A stretch of 64,000 nucleotides of DNA, from the NCBI GenBank assembly GCA_964578885.1, contig CAZOEO010000014.1, positions 9,979-73,978 on the forward strand, given 5' to 3'. The DNA is from CAZRHR01 sp964578885. GTDB taxonomy: Bacteria; Bacteroidota; Bacteroidia; CAIKAF01. Positions 1-7,684 of this stretch are shown piece by piece (positions within the stretch are counted from its first letter, which is position 1; each line of letters opens with the position of its first letter). The notes beneath the pieces are model-generated. The model saw only the letters and a program-made list of their open reading frames with translations, did not search any database and was not told where the DNA came from. A program made the position numbers and the translations under genes.

Positions 1-189
1 GGGTACCATTTTCGGAAAAGCGAAACGCGCAGGAAAATTAATCTCACTACTGGGGATTACGGTCACAGTGAGTGATGCTGCGGTAGCCTTGTTTAAATCT
101 GTGGAATACGTAGCTACGGGATTCGTTTGCGCATGGAGTGCCGAAGCCAGTAAAATGCAGGAGAATCCTGCGATAAAAAAATGTTTCAT
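1..189 (-). CDS. Partial secreted protein, possibly M61-family peptidase (N-terminus only)
   Basis: This is the first 63 codons of a gene that runs off the left edge. It starts with a clear signal peptide (MKHFFIAGFSC... ending ...SALHAQ), so the product is exported. The next residues, ending FAFPKMVP, resemble the N-terminal beta domain of bacterial M61 glycyl aminopeptidases, where a PK.(V/I)PGTY segment is common. The catalytic HExxH lies outside the window, so the family call is tentative. The gene lies just downstream of the LON-domain gene on the same strand, with about one base between them, which suggests co-transcription. Confidence 0.55.
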   Translation of the reverse strand, partial: MKHFFIAGFSCILLASALHAQTNPVATYSTDLNKATAASLTVTVIPSSEINFPARFAFPKMVP

Positions 190-190
190 T

Positions 191-856
191 CTAAAATGTA
201 GGTGGCTGAAGTTCACGGAAGTGTCCGTTTAATGTGACACGTTTCCGCACTTCTGTCCGCCGCTGCAAATTAGGAATCACCTGTTTGAGGGCTTCAATAA
301 GGAACACCTGCCGGGTGTGCTCAGAGGGCATTTCCAGCATTCTGTATTCTTCTTCGATAGAAAGTCCGAGATAATGTGCCACTTTATAAGACAAATTTCC
401 TTGATCCGAAGGTAGGAAGTTTTTAGCGATACCCGCTGTAAGTATAAGTTCCTCAATAAGATTTCTTAACTTTTGCTCAATGGCTTCCGGAGCAGGGGTT
501 TCCAAATCCGGCACCAAAGAGGGCACAGAGCTTACTATTCCGGCAGGATATAAATACCCTTCTGCCGTGGGGAAAAACTCCAATAAACGAATGATTTCCA
601 GACCTTCTAATCGAATATCCATCCGATCATCCGGATACGTTTTTACCACTTCCAATAATTTCACCTCCGTTCCAAGCGGCTGCACCACGCCTTTATTGGA
701 GGTAAAAATTCCGAAAGTGATACCTTCATCTGCAGCGCGCCTTATGAGCTGCCGATAACGGGGTTCGAATATATGCAGATGTAGAGGTTCACCGGGAAAC
801 ACCACTACCTGCAAAGGAAAAAGCGGCAAAAACCGGGACTGCGCTTGCATGGACAT
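191..856 (-). CDS. LON substrate-binding domain protein
   Basis: The protein (about 221 residues) consists almost entirely of the LON N-terminal (PUA-like) domain. It begins LPLFPLQVVVFPGEPLHLHI and continues with FEPRYRQLI, the hallmark opening of the family. There is no AAA+ or protease domain, so this is a stand-alone LON-domain protein like those common in Bacteroidota. In Lon protease this domain recognises substrates; the role of the single-domain form is unknown. The frame is open further upstream, but MSMQAQ at 856 (or the Met at 850) fits the family start better than the upstream Met at 922. It is divergent from the aminotransferase gene, whose start is only about 68 bases away. Confidence 0.8.
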   Translation of the reverse strand: MSMQAQSRFLPLFPLQVVVFPGEPLHLHIFEPRYRQLIRRAADEGITFGIFTSNKGVVQPLGTEVKLLEVVKTYPDDRMDIRLEGLEIIRLLEFFPTAEGYLYPAGIVSSVPSLVPDLETPAPEAIEQKLRNLIEELILTAGIAKNFLPSDQGNLSYKVAHYLGLSIEEEYRMLEMPSEHTRQVFLIEALKQVIPNLQRRTEVRKRVTLNGHFRELQPPTF

Positions 857-911
857 TCTATTTGAGGAGAGTAACGCCCCACCCTGTATTTTGTTTAACC
901 GAAGGGATTGC

Positions 912-919
912 GACCTTTG
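912..919 (+). promoter_or_regulatory. Near-consensus -7 box, leaderless arrangement
   Basis: GACCTTTG differs from the Bacteroidota -7 consensus TAnnTTTG at one base and lies exactly four bases (CATT) before the ATG at 924. The same four-base spacing is seen at pyrE, argS, rsmE and the HhH gene. The spacing predicts a transcript that starts at or next to the start codon. Confidence 0.4.
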
Positions 920-923
920 CATT

Positions 924-2126
924 ATGTCTGCACAACGTCATTTATTCCTAAAGCATTTGGCGCCAACCAGTCCTTCTCCCATGGGATTAGAGATTGTTCA
1001 GGGCCGTGGAATCTATTTAAAATCAGCGAACGGAAAGCGCTACATGGATTTAATCAGTGGCATTTCCGTGAGTAATCTCGGACATCATCATCCGGTGGTG
1101 CATAAAGCCATCCACAAGCAGTTGAAACGCTTCACCCACCTGATGGTATATGGCGAATTGATTCAAGCTCCGCAGGTAAAGTTTGCCACAGCGCTGGCCA
1201 AAGTTTTGCCTGAAAAGCTTCAGTCCGTTTATTTCGTCAATTCCGGTTCAGAAGCCATTGAAGGCGCTTTAAAACTGGCGAAACGGGCCACTGGTCGTCA
1301 CGAAATTATTTCTTGTGAAAATGCCTATCATGGAAGCAGTCATGGCGCATTGTCCATCATGGGTTCAGAATATTTTAAATCGGCCTTTCGACCTTTGCTA
1401 CCTGGCATCCGTCATATTCGTTTTAATCACTGGGAAGATCTGGAAAATATCACGTGTCGGACCGCCTGTGTGGTGATGGAAACCGTTCAGGGAGAAGCTG
1501 GTGCAATTCCACCTTTACCCGGTTATCTAAAAGCGGTAAAGGAACGATGCGAGTATACCGGGACATTGTTGGTTTTAGATGAAATCCAAGCCGGATTCGG
1601 TCGTACAGGGTCACTTTTTGCATTTGAACAGGAGCAAGTGGTGCCGGATATTCTTGTATTAGCCAAAGGTTTTGGCGGAGGGATGCCCTTGGGGGCGTTC
1701 ATCGCTTCACCGGAACTCATGCAAACCTTGAGTGTTTCACCCGTATTAGGTCATATCACGACTTTTGGAGGTCATCCCGTGAGTTGTGCAGCCGGAGCCG
1801 CTACCTTGCAGGTATTGCAATCGGAACAACTGCCGGCACAAGCCCAAATCCACGAAACTTTCTTGCGAGAATCGCTTCATCATCCGTTGCTTCAATCTAT
1901 TTCGGGAAGAGGTCTTTTATTGGCACTTCATTTTTCAGATGCCGAAACCAACTTCGCTGTAATTCGTGAAGCCCTCGAACGCGGCTTTCTAACCGACTGG
2001 TTTTTATTCAATGACCGGGCACTTCGGCTGGCGCCGCCATTAATTGTATCCAAATCCCAACTTAAAAAAGCCTGCGATGGCCTGATGACGGCCATGGATA
2101 TGGTGCACAAAAAGCAAAACAAGTAA
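924..2126 (+). CDS. Class III PLP-dependent aminotransferase (acetylornithine/ornithine type)
   Basis: This 400-residue protein is a fold-type I, class III aminotransferase that transfers an amino group using pyridoxal phosphate. The class signature is seen: LVLDEIQAGFGRTG with the PLP-pyridine Asp near residue 219, followed by AKGFGGGMPLG with the Schiff-base Lys near residue 248. The SGSEAIEGALKLAKRATGR segment binds the phosphate. The substrate is not certain: ornithine, acetylornithine or another omega-amino compound are all possible, and no arg genes are adjacent. The start at 924 (MSAQRHLF) is preferred over an in-frame ATG at 849 because it removes the overlap with the LON gene and sits directly behind a -7-like box. 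Confidence 0.85.
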   Translation: MSAQRHLFLKHLAPTSPSPMGLEIVQGRGIYLKSANGKRYMDLISGISVSNLGHHHPVVHKAIHKQLKRFTHLMVYGELIQAPQVKFATALAKVLPEKLQSVYFVNSGSEAIEGALKLAKRATGRHEIISCENAYHGSSHGALSIMGSEYFKSAFRPLLPGIRHIRFNHWEDLENITCRTACVVMETVQGEAGAIPPLPGYLKAVKERCEYTGTLLVLDEIQAGFGRTGSLFAFEQEQVVPDILVLAKGFGGGMPLGAFIASPELMQTLSVSPVLGHITTFGGHPVSCAAGAATLQVLQSEQLPAQAQIHETFLRESLHHPLLQSISGRGLLLALHFSDAETNFAVIREALERGFLTDWFLFNDRALRLAPPLIVSKSQLKKACDGLMTAMDMVHKKQNK

Positions 2127-2205
2127 TTGCAAATATGGAAAAAAGATTGAGTAAGTAAAAAGTAAGTAAGTGTAATAAAACTTCAACCTACCATTTTTTT
2201 TGAAG

Positions 2206-2278
<73 letters not shown>

Positions 2279-2498
2279 TTTGTGCGGGGCAAAAATAAAA
2301 AATGGGGTGTATTTTGGGATAGGGTGGGGAAAAAAATTTGAGGGGGAGGATTGAGGTTGGGCCGCTGCCTGATTTTTCGCAGGCCTCAATGGCTTCATGC
2401 CCATTCATCTGATTGGATAAGTCTTTGTTTGCCACCTGCAATTTTCGCCTGTAAGAGGCTGTTCTATTGCAAGGATATTGCTGTTGGTTTTATAGTTG

Positions 2499-2795
2499 TT
2501 ACATAGTTCGTATAAGCACTCCTGTTTCCTTTCTCAATTCAATTTTGCCATCTACTTTCGTTACCGCTATGTCGCTACCTGAAAAACGGGCATCGCGCGC
2601 TTTATCAGTAATGGTTCTTACCAGCACCCCTGTCTCTTTACGCAGTTCTACTTTTCCGTCCAACTTTGTTACCACCACTAGATCACCTTTACTATTTAAA
2701 TGAGCTGATAAAGCTTTATCTGTTATGGTTCTGATTAAAACCCCTGTATCCTTGCGGAGTTCAACCTTGTCCCCGTTCATTTTAATAATGTTCAT
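2499..2795 (-). CDS. Small repeat protein (three VELRK-TGVLIRTI units)
   Basis: This 98-residue protein is built from two and a half tandem copies of a unit of about 35 residues. Each unit has the core KVELRKETGVLIRTITDKA and is joined to the next by a short (S/V)DxxVTK-DG segment. The units are predicted to be beta-rich, with alternating hydrophobic and charged residues. There is no signal peptide, no membrane segment and no motif of a known enzyme. The start at 2795 opens the first repeat cleanly. No -7 box is obvious upstream. It sits alone between tRNA-Thr and a damaged DUF6088-like gene. Function is unknown; the regular repeat argues that the frame is really translated. Confidence 0.6.
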   Translation of the reverse strand: MNIIKMNGDKVELRKDTGVLIRTITDKALSAHLNSKGDLVVVTKLDGKVELRKETGVLVRTITDKARDARFSGSDIAVTKVDGKIELRKETGVLIRTM

Positions 2796-3110
2796 TTCCT
2801 TTGTTTTTATTATTAGCGCCTACTCTGTTCAAAGATTTTCGGCTTCCTCTTTATTATTTTTTGGAGCGGCGCGCCAAACCTAAACGATTAAGTTTAGTCA
2901 AAATAATTAATCCCTGAGGCAGCGAACAGGAAAACCAGTATACAAATTTGTATCAAATGCTCGACGATTTGCCCAATTTCCATCTTAATCTATTTCCATT
3001 GCAAATGGCCAGGCTGTTCCGTCAAGATGGGAAAGCAGTATGTACTTTTAGGCATCCATGTTAAATTCTAAGTTGTAATCTTCATTAAGATTTTCAACAT
3101 CATGCAATTC
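2796..3110. other. Intergenic, no gene seen
   Basis: About 315 bases separate the repeat protein from the damaged DUF6088-like gene. No convincing reading frame, RNA gene or terminator was found on either strand. Confidence 0.5.
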
Positions 3111-3623
3111 TTATTTCAATATGCGATAAAACTTTCTCTCTGGATTTATACCCAAAGTGAATGTTTCGTTTTTTACTAATTTGTTCAATTGAAAAACCGG
3201 TTTAACCTGTAAATGGTCAACCAGTAAATGTATAGGGAACTGATTTTTTCTTTCATCAATGAAGCATCCTTGTTGGTCATCGAAAACAACATATTTCAGC
3301 TCAGCGGATAGTTTAACCTTTGAAATGAAATTAGTCCATTCGTTTTCAAAATTCTTTTGGGATGTTACGAAAGCACTATGTATCAGCAAATAGCTGTCTT
3401 CAGCATTCAATTTGAATTCCAATTCAGGATTTTCTTTATTTTGTTTAATCTGCTCCAATCCTGTATGATATTTTTTTGTCTTTACTGGTTTACAGTATTT
3501 GCCTTTGGATAGTTTTGCCATTTTGCCCGAAGCCACCATACGGTTGAGGGCTTTTATCACCGCTTCTTTCTGGTTCACCTCTGTAGTAAAATCGGCACAG
3601 TTGAATTTATAGCCTTTGGGGAG
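3111..3623 (-). pseudogene. Truncated DUF6088/AbiEi-like winged-helix gene with unrelated C-terminal part
   Basis: The open frame starts with PKGYKFNCADFTTEVNQKEA and continues through KALNRMVASGKMAKLSKGKY. This is the winged-helix segment of DUF6088/AbiEi-like antitoxin proteins. The frame is closed by a TGA just upstream of this segment and has no ATG; the first possible start is a GTG at 3578 inside the domain. After KYCKPVKTKKY the roughly 115 following residues do not look like the usual family C-terminus. They contain ISKVKLSAELKYVVFDDQQG and end in NPERKFYRILK. The gene therefore looks N-terminally truncated and possibly fused by deletion to another reading frame. Expression of a short protein from the GTG cannot be excluded. 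Confidence 0.5.
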
Positions 3624-3692
3624 TCAATCTATGATAAATACTATGTATTCAGTGGTTTTTATTCTTTTAATTTTACTGAAAAGATAAATGAT

Positions 3693-3763
3693 TTGTCCAG
3701 TTTATTAGCAAAAAAACTGGACATGTTGAAATTGTCAGATTATTGGCACAGAAAACTTGACAT
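3693..3763. repeat. Two related imperfect inverted repeats, 39-base spacing
   Basis: The first unit (3694-3723) is a 10-base perfect inverted repeat, TGTCCAGTTT ... AAACTGGACA. The second unit, beginning at 3732, has a similar sequence with ends TTGTCAGATT ... AACTTGACA. The pair lies just upstream of the truncated DUF6088-like gene and may be left from a mobile element end. Confidence 0.5.
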
Positions 3764-3851
3764 ATCGTAGCTCCATTCACCATTCATAATTGACCATTCA
3801 CCATTGTAAAAGTAAAAGCCTTTTCAAATTTTTCTTCTGTGAATTTCATTT

Positions 3852-4493
3852 CTAGTAAGATTTATCTTCTTGCCATTTTGCAGGGTTATGGATGATGTAT
3901 TCCGAAATTCGTTGATACGACCGATTATCACGAATGATATGTTCATAATAATTGCGTTGCCATAATTGACCATCAAAACCCATTAAACCCAATTGTTTGG
4001 TAACCGATGATTTGTAACCACGAACAATGGCCCCAACCGTTTGCGATGGTGACCGTGGGGGCGTTTTGCAAACGCCCACTTTATCTTTATCGGGCGAATG
4101 CAATTCGCCCCTACCATTATCGGGCGAATGCAATTCGTTAACGCCATTATTATCGGGCGAATGCAATTCGGTTACGCCATTATTATCGGGCGAATGCAAT
4201 TCGCCCCTACCCGATAACCGGATAATGGCGTGCATATGGTTGGGCATGATGATAAATTCGCCCAATTCGACATTCGGCCGTAATTCCGGGGTTTTCAACC
4301 ATTCATTGTACGCAATAATTCCATATGGATTCAATACCATTTCCCCATTAACCACATGGCCAAATCTACAAATCCTATCCTGACAACATATCGTAATAAA
4401 ATACAACCCCGCTTGCGAATAATCGTATCCCTTCAATCGAATGGACCTTCGGTGGTGGAGATGGGGATTGTATTTATTCATCGGACTTATCAT
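3852..4493 (-). CDS. REP-associated tyrosine transposase (RAYT) with REP-like hairpins inside the gene
   Basis: This 213-residue protein is an IS200-like single-strand DNA transposase of the RAYT group. The HUH motif is seen as MPNHMHAI (His86 and His88). The catalytic Tyr region is seen as QRNYYEHIIRDNRSYQRISE, followed by the family-typical YIIHNPAKWQ end. Between the HUH motif and the second half, residues 96-145 are replaced by four copies of E-L-H-S-P-D. These are translated from four tandem copies of a hairpin-forming repeat, so the protein carries an insert of about 50 residues compared with a normal RAYT. All motifs are intact and in frame. Known RAYTs mobilise REP sequences; here the REP-like repeat lies inside its own gene. 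Confidence 0.88.
   Translation of the reverse strand: MISPMNKYNPHLHHRRSIRLKGYDYSQAGLYFITICCQDRICRFGHVVNGEMVLNPYGIIAYNEWLKTPELRPNVELGEFIIMPNHMHAIIRLSGRGELHSPDNNGVTELHSPDNNGVNELHSPDNGRGELHSPDKDKVGVCKTPPRSPSQTVGAIVRGYKSSVTKQLGLMGFDGQLWQRNYYEHIIRDNRSYQRISEYIIHNPAKWQEDKSY
4091..4206. repeat. Four REP-like hairpin repeats within the RAYT coding sequence
   Basis: Copies lie at 4091-4110, 4121-4137, 4154-4170 and 4187-4206. The full form GGGCGAAT-GCA-ATTCGCCC is an 8-base perfect stem with a 3-base loop (4092-4110 and 4188-4206). The two inner copies keep the left arm but end after ATTCG. The spacing is 30 to 33 bases, multiples of three, so the RAYT frame is kept. Confidence 0.9.
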
Positions 4494-4857
4494 ATTGGTG
4501 CCAATAAAACGCCGCCCCTTCCGAATCTATTGTCTTGTAATATGCTAACCATTTTAAAAACAATGCTCTCCGCACACCCATATCACTTAATGACAACAGG
4601 GTGTCTAATGTGTTTTCAATGGTTTTTTGCCTGATTTTTAGATTGTATTAAATTGATTACCTATGCCTCCAAAGCCGGCAAATGATCATTCAGTGATTTC
4701 TGAAATGCCTCTAATTTGCTCTATATGTTTGATAGTGGCTGGATATTTCAACATTTAGTAAATATAACTTAATGCGTTGAAATTATCGCATCTCGGCTTC
4801 GCTCAACCTCCGGTATATTCGCTCACCAAAACCAAAAGTTTTCCCCAAAAACACCTT
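4494..4857. other. Intergenic, possible decayed coding remnants
   Basis: No intact gene is seen in these 364 bases. A short coding-like stretch on the minus strand (around 4660-4720) reads LEAFQKSLNDHLPALEA before a stop and has no start. It may be the tail of a lost gene. Confidence 0.4.
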
Positions 4858-5847
4858 TTATCCGAAAACCGGCATGGCGGGCTTGTTGCCTAAAATGGTC
4901 TCGATGCGCTCCATCACTTCCTCGGAAAGCAACACCACATCTTCGACGGATTTAAGGTTTTCTTCCAATTGGCTGGTTTTTGAGGCGCCTAGAATGACTG
5001 AGGAAACCGCCGGATTTTTCAAACACCAGGCAATGGCAAGCCGTGGCAAGGAAAGGGATAACTCATCGGCAAGGGTTTGTAAACTGCGCACCGCTTCTAT
5101 ACGGGAAGCCGCAAGTGGTCCGGTCAGCATGTCTTTGAGCCAGCCTAACTCGGGTAATGTGGCGCGGGTATCTTCGGGTAAACCATTATTGTATTTTCCG
5201 GTAAGTAAACCACTCGCCAATGGGGACCAAATGGTGGTTCCCATGCCTTGCTTGGTGAGCAAATGGCGGTATTCTTTTTCCATACGTTCTCTATGAAACA
5301 TATGGTATTGTGGCTGCTCCATGGTGGGCGGAATCAAATGATTTTCTCTGGCCACGGCATGTGCTTCCATGATGGTAGCGGCCTCCCACTCGCTGGTGCC
5401 CCAATACAATATTTTGCCCTGACGTATCAAGTCGTTCATGGCCCAAACGGTTTCTTCCATGGGCGTATGCCGATCCGGGCGATGGCAATAGTATAAATCT
5501 AAATAATCGACCCGCAAACGACGTAAAGCCGCATGACAAGCTTCCATCACGTGTTTCCGGCTCAAACCTTTCTGATTTGGCTTTTCCCCACCCCAATACA
5601 CTTTTGAAGACACCACAAAGGTATCTCTTCCCCACCCTGCCTTTTGCAGAATTCTCCCCATGACTTCTTCTGACCGGCCTTCAGCGTACACTTCTGCATT
5701 GTCAAAAAAATTGACCCCGGCTTCGTACGCCATATACATCAGTGTTTCAGCGGTTTCGTCTGAAATCTGGTTACCAAAGGTAACCCACGATCCAAGGGAA
5801 ACGGCACTTACCTGCAATCCCGACTTACCTAATCTTCTGTATTCCAT
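4858..5847 (-). CDS. Aldo/keto reductase (Kv-beta/YghZ-like)
   Basis: This protein of about 329 residues is an NADPH-dependent aldo/keto reductase with a TIM-barrel fold. It opens MEYRRLGKSGLQVSAVSLGS, typical of the potassium-channel beta-subunit-like group. Catalytic-site segments are visible: FFDNAEVYAEG (Asp and Tyr), SSKVYWG (Lys) and YYCHRPD (His). The C-terminal ILGASKTSQLEENL is the usual cofactor-binding end. The start MEYRRLG at 5847 was chosen over upstream Mets at 5853 and 5865. The gene begins within 20 bases of the stop of the saccharopine-dehydrogenase-like gene on the same strand, so the two are probably co-transcribed. Substrate unknown. Confidence 0.88.
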   Translation of the reverse strand: MEYRRLGKSGLQVSAVSLGSWVTFGNQISDETAETLMYMAYEAGVNFFDNAEVYAEGRSEEVMGRILQKAGWGRDTFVVSSKVYWGGEKPNQKGLSRKHVMEACHAALRRLRVDYLDLYYCHRPDRHTPMEETVWAMNDLIRQGKILYWGTSEWEAATIMEAHAVARENHLIPPTMEQPQYHMFHRERMEKEYRHLLTKQGMGTTIWSPLASGLLTGKYNNGLPEDTRATLPELGWLKDMLTGPLAASRIEAVRSLQTLADELSLSLPRLAIAWCLKNPAVSSVILGASKTSQLEENLKSVEDVVLLSEEVMERIETILGNKPAMPVFG

Positions 5848-5865
5848 TAACATATAGCAATTCAA

Positions 5866-7203
5866 TTAAAGTATTTCATACGTATTCATAAATACACCCT
5901 GAAGGCGTAATTCTTCCAATACGGGTTCATATATTTCCGGTAAAACGGGGATATGAACACCGGTAAGTGGCATTTTGCCTCTTAAAATGAGACATGCACC
6001 AATGGCCGCCGGTAAACCCACCGTGAGGGCCATGGCCGTTTCCATCTCATTTTTCCCGGTTAAGCATAGATGAGATTGAAGCTTTTTCACTTTGCCCTGA
6101 TCCTCATATTCAAACTGATGGAGCATTACCAAAAGATCCTTGTCTCCGGAAGATAAGCTCCAATGCTGTTGCAATATGGATAAAAGAATATCGGCTGGCG
6201 TCATGTCTCCCTGCAATCCCATGGGAATGTTGGAAAAAAGGCCAAGGGCTTCGAATTTCTCCAATTCAGGGGCATTTTCCGGAATTCCAAACGTTTGAGA
6301 AATGATTTGAGGCAAAGTATATCCAGGCATTTCCGGTAAAAAAGTCTGGAGAAATGCTGCACGCGTCCAATCGGGCGCACAGGACAAGGGATGAGCATCA
6401 TCTGTAAGTCCCATTTGCACGAAAAGATGCCAGGCAGAACAGAATCCGGGACGCCGTAAAGTGCCCCGATATAGCGTATGCACTTCGTTCAGTTGATATA
6501 ACCTCTTGTATTTTAAACTATCGCGGTTTCCGTACGCTTCAAAAGCGCCCCAACCCGGAATTTCCAGGTGATCGGTGCGTTTAAAAAGCTGGGTGTACGG
6601 AATGTTTTTCAATTTTCCCCGATGAAGAAATCTGGCCGGTCCGGCGGCGCCCGCCATCACTACATTTTTGGGATTCCAGGTGAATTTATATTTCCATGGT
6701 CCTCCTTCTGAATCCTGGGCCATGAGACCTCCCGTAAAGCTTTCAAAACCAATGATTTTATGGCCTTTTCGCCTTAAATGGTCCAAAGTTTCCATGGCGG
6801 TCATGTGGTCGATTCCCGGATCTACGCCCATTTCATTGAGCAGTAAAACACCTTTGGCCTTGGCCTCCGCATCCAATGCGGCCATTTCATCCGAAACATA
6901 ACTGGCGGTAACCAAAGATTTTCCCCAGGCCAGACAATCCTTGGCCAGCATAATGTGCATGGATGGAGGCAACATCGATACCACCACATCATGGTCTTTC
7001 ACCAGGGACTGTCTCAGCTGCTCATCATGCAGAGAAAAAGCCATGGCACGGCCATGAGGATGTCCACCGCATTTTTGTTCTGCCAGACGAGGATCCAAAT
7101 CTGCAATAGTGACCTGCCAGCCCTCTTTGCCCGCCTCTTCCAATAAATACCGAATCAATATCGTAGCAGATTTTCCGGCACCTACAACCAACACTTTTTT
7201 CAT
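5866..7203 (-). CDS. Saccharopine dehydrogenase-like NAD(P) oxidoreductase
   Basis: This 445-residue protein starts MKKVLVVGAGKSATILIRYL, a Rossmann-fold nucleotide-binding N-terminus with GxGxS. It continues with the saccharopine dehydrogenase C-terminal domain (LNEMGVDPGIDHMTAME, then ESFTGGLMAQDSEGGPWKYK). The family makes or splits saccharopine in lysine metabolism, but relatives such as carboxynorspermidine synthase have the same fold, so the exact reaction is not settled. The start at 7203 replaces an upstream in-frame Met. A perfect -7 box (TATGTTTG) lies 24 bases upstream. It is followed by the aldo/keto reductase and is divergent from the DUF423 gene. Confidence 0.87.
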   Translation of the reverse strand: MKKVLVVGAGKSATILIRYLLEEAGKEGWQVTIADLDPRLAEQKCGGHPHGRAMAFSLHDEQLRQSLVKDHDVVVSMLPPSMHIMLAKDCLAWGKSLVTASYVSDEMAALDAEAKAKGVLLLNEMGVDPGIDHMTAMETLDHLRRKGHKIIGFESFTGGLMAQDSEGGPWKYKFTWNPKNVVMAGAAGPARFLHRGKLKNIPYTQLFKRTDHLEIPGWGAFEAYGNRDSLKYKRLYQLNEVHTLYRGTLRRPGFCSAWHLFVQMGLTDDAHPLSCAPDWTRAAFLQTFLPEMPGYTLPQIISQTFGIPENAPELEKFEALGLFSNIPMGLQGDMTPADILLSILQQHWSLSSGDKDLLVMLHQFEYEDQGKVKKLQSHLCLTGKNEMETAMALTVGLPAAIGACLILRGKMPLTGVHIPVLPEIYEPVLEELRLQGVFMNTYEIL

Positions 7204-7226
7204 TTTCCGGATGAAATTATTTGCTG

Positions 7227-7234
7227 CAAACATA
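7227..7234 (-). promoter_or_regulatory. -7 box for the saccharopine dehydrogenase-like gene
   Basis: TATGTTTG on the minus strand matches TAnnTTTG, 23 bases before the start codon at 7203. Confidence 0.6.
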
Positions 7235-7256
7235 CAGCGAAACCACCTTGTACGGG

Positions 7257-7264
7257 TATATTTG
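7257..7264 (+). promoter_or_regulatory. -7 box for the DUF423 gene
   Basis: TATATTTG matches TAnnTTTG, 21 bases before the ATG at 7286. Together with the minus-strand box at 7227 it forms a compact divergent promoter region. Confidence 0.65.
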
Positions 7265-7285
7265 CCTGAGAGAAGTCCTTAAAAA

Positions 7286-7684
7286 ATGGAAAAAACAGGT
7301 ACAATCGCAGGAATCATGGGTGGTACTGCGGTGATGTTAGGTGCGCTGGGTGCGCATGCCCTCAAAGATATTTTACCTGAGCAAGCCTTAGACGCGTTTA
7401 AGACGGCCGTGTTATATCAAATGTTTCATGCCCTGGCCTTGCTGGGAATTATTGGACTCAGAAAACAATTGAAAATGGTATCCTGGCTGGTTTGGGTGCA
7501 AAGATGCTGGATTACCGGTGTGGTGCTTTTTTCCGGTTCCATCTATGGACTTACCCTGTGCGGTACCATGGGCTTCCCGGTTCGTTTTTTGGGACCGGTG
7601 ACGCCCGTCGGCGGAATCATTTTAATGATAGGCTGGCTCATTCTCACCCTCGGATTTCTTTCCGGAAAATCTCAAAAATCATGA
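7286..7684 (+). CDS. DUF423 family small membrane protein
   Basis: This 132-residue protein has four predicted membrane segments. The family pattern is clear: GALGAHALKDILPEQALDAF followed by TAVLYQMFHALALLGI, then a C-terminal FLGPVTPVGGIILMIGWL. DUF423 (YgdD-like) proteins are small inner-membrane proteins of unknown function. It overlaps the M32 carboxypeptidase gene by four bases (ATGA), so the two are translationally coupled. Confidence 0.92.
   Translation: MEKTGTIAGIMGGTAVMLGALGAHALKDILPEQALDAFKTAVLYQMFHALALLGIIGLRKQLKMVSWLVWVQRCWITGVVLFSGSIYGLTLCGTMGFPVRFLGPVTPVGGIILMIGWLILTLGFLSGKSQKS

Noticed and set aside
4091..4206. Possible CRISPR array
   Set aside because: The repeats are hairpins with nearly identical short spacers inside a coding sequence; no cas genes are present.
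4027..4383. Plus-strand frame across the RAYT repeats
   Set aside because: It is an artefact of the hairpin repeats; the minus-strand RAYT frame has all catalytic motifs.
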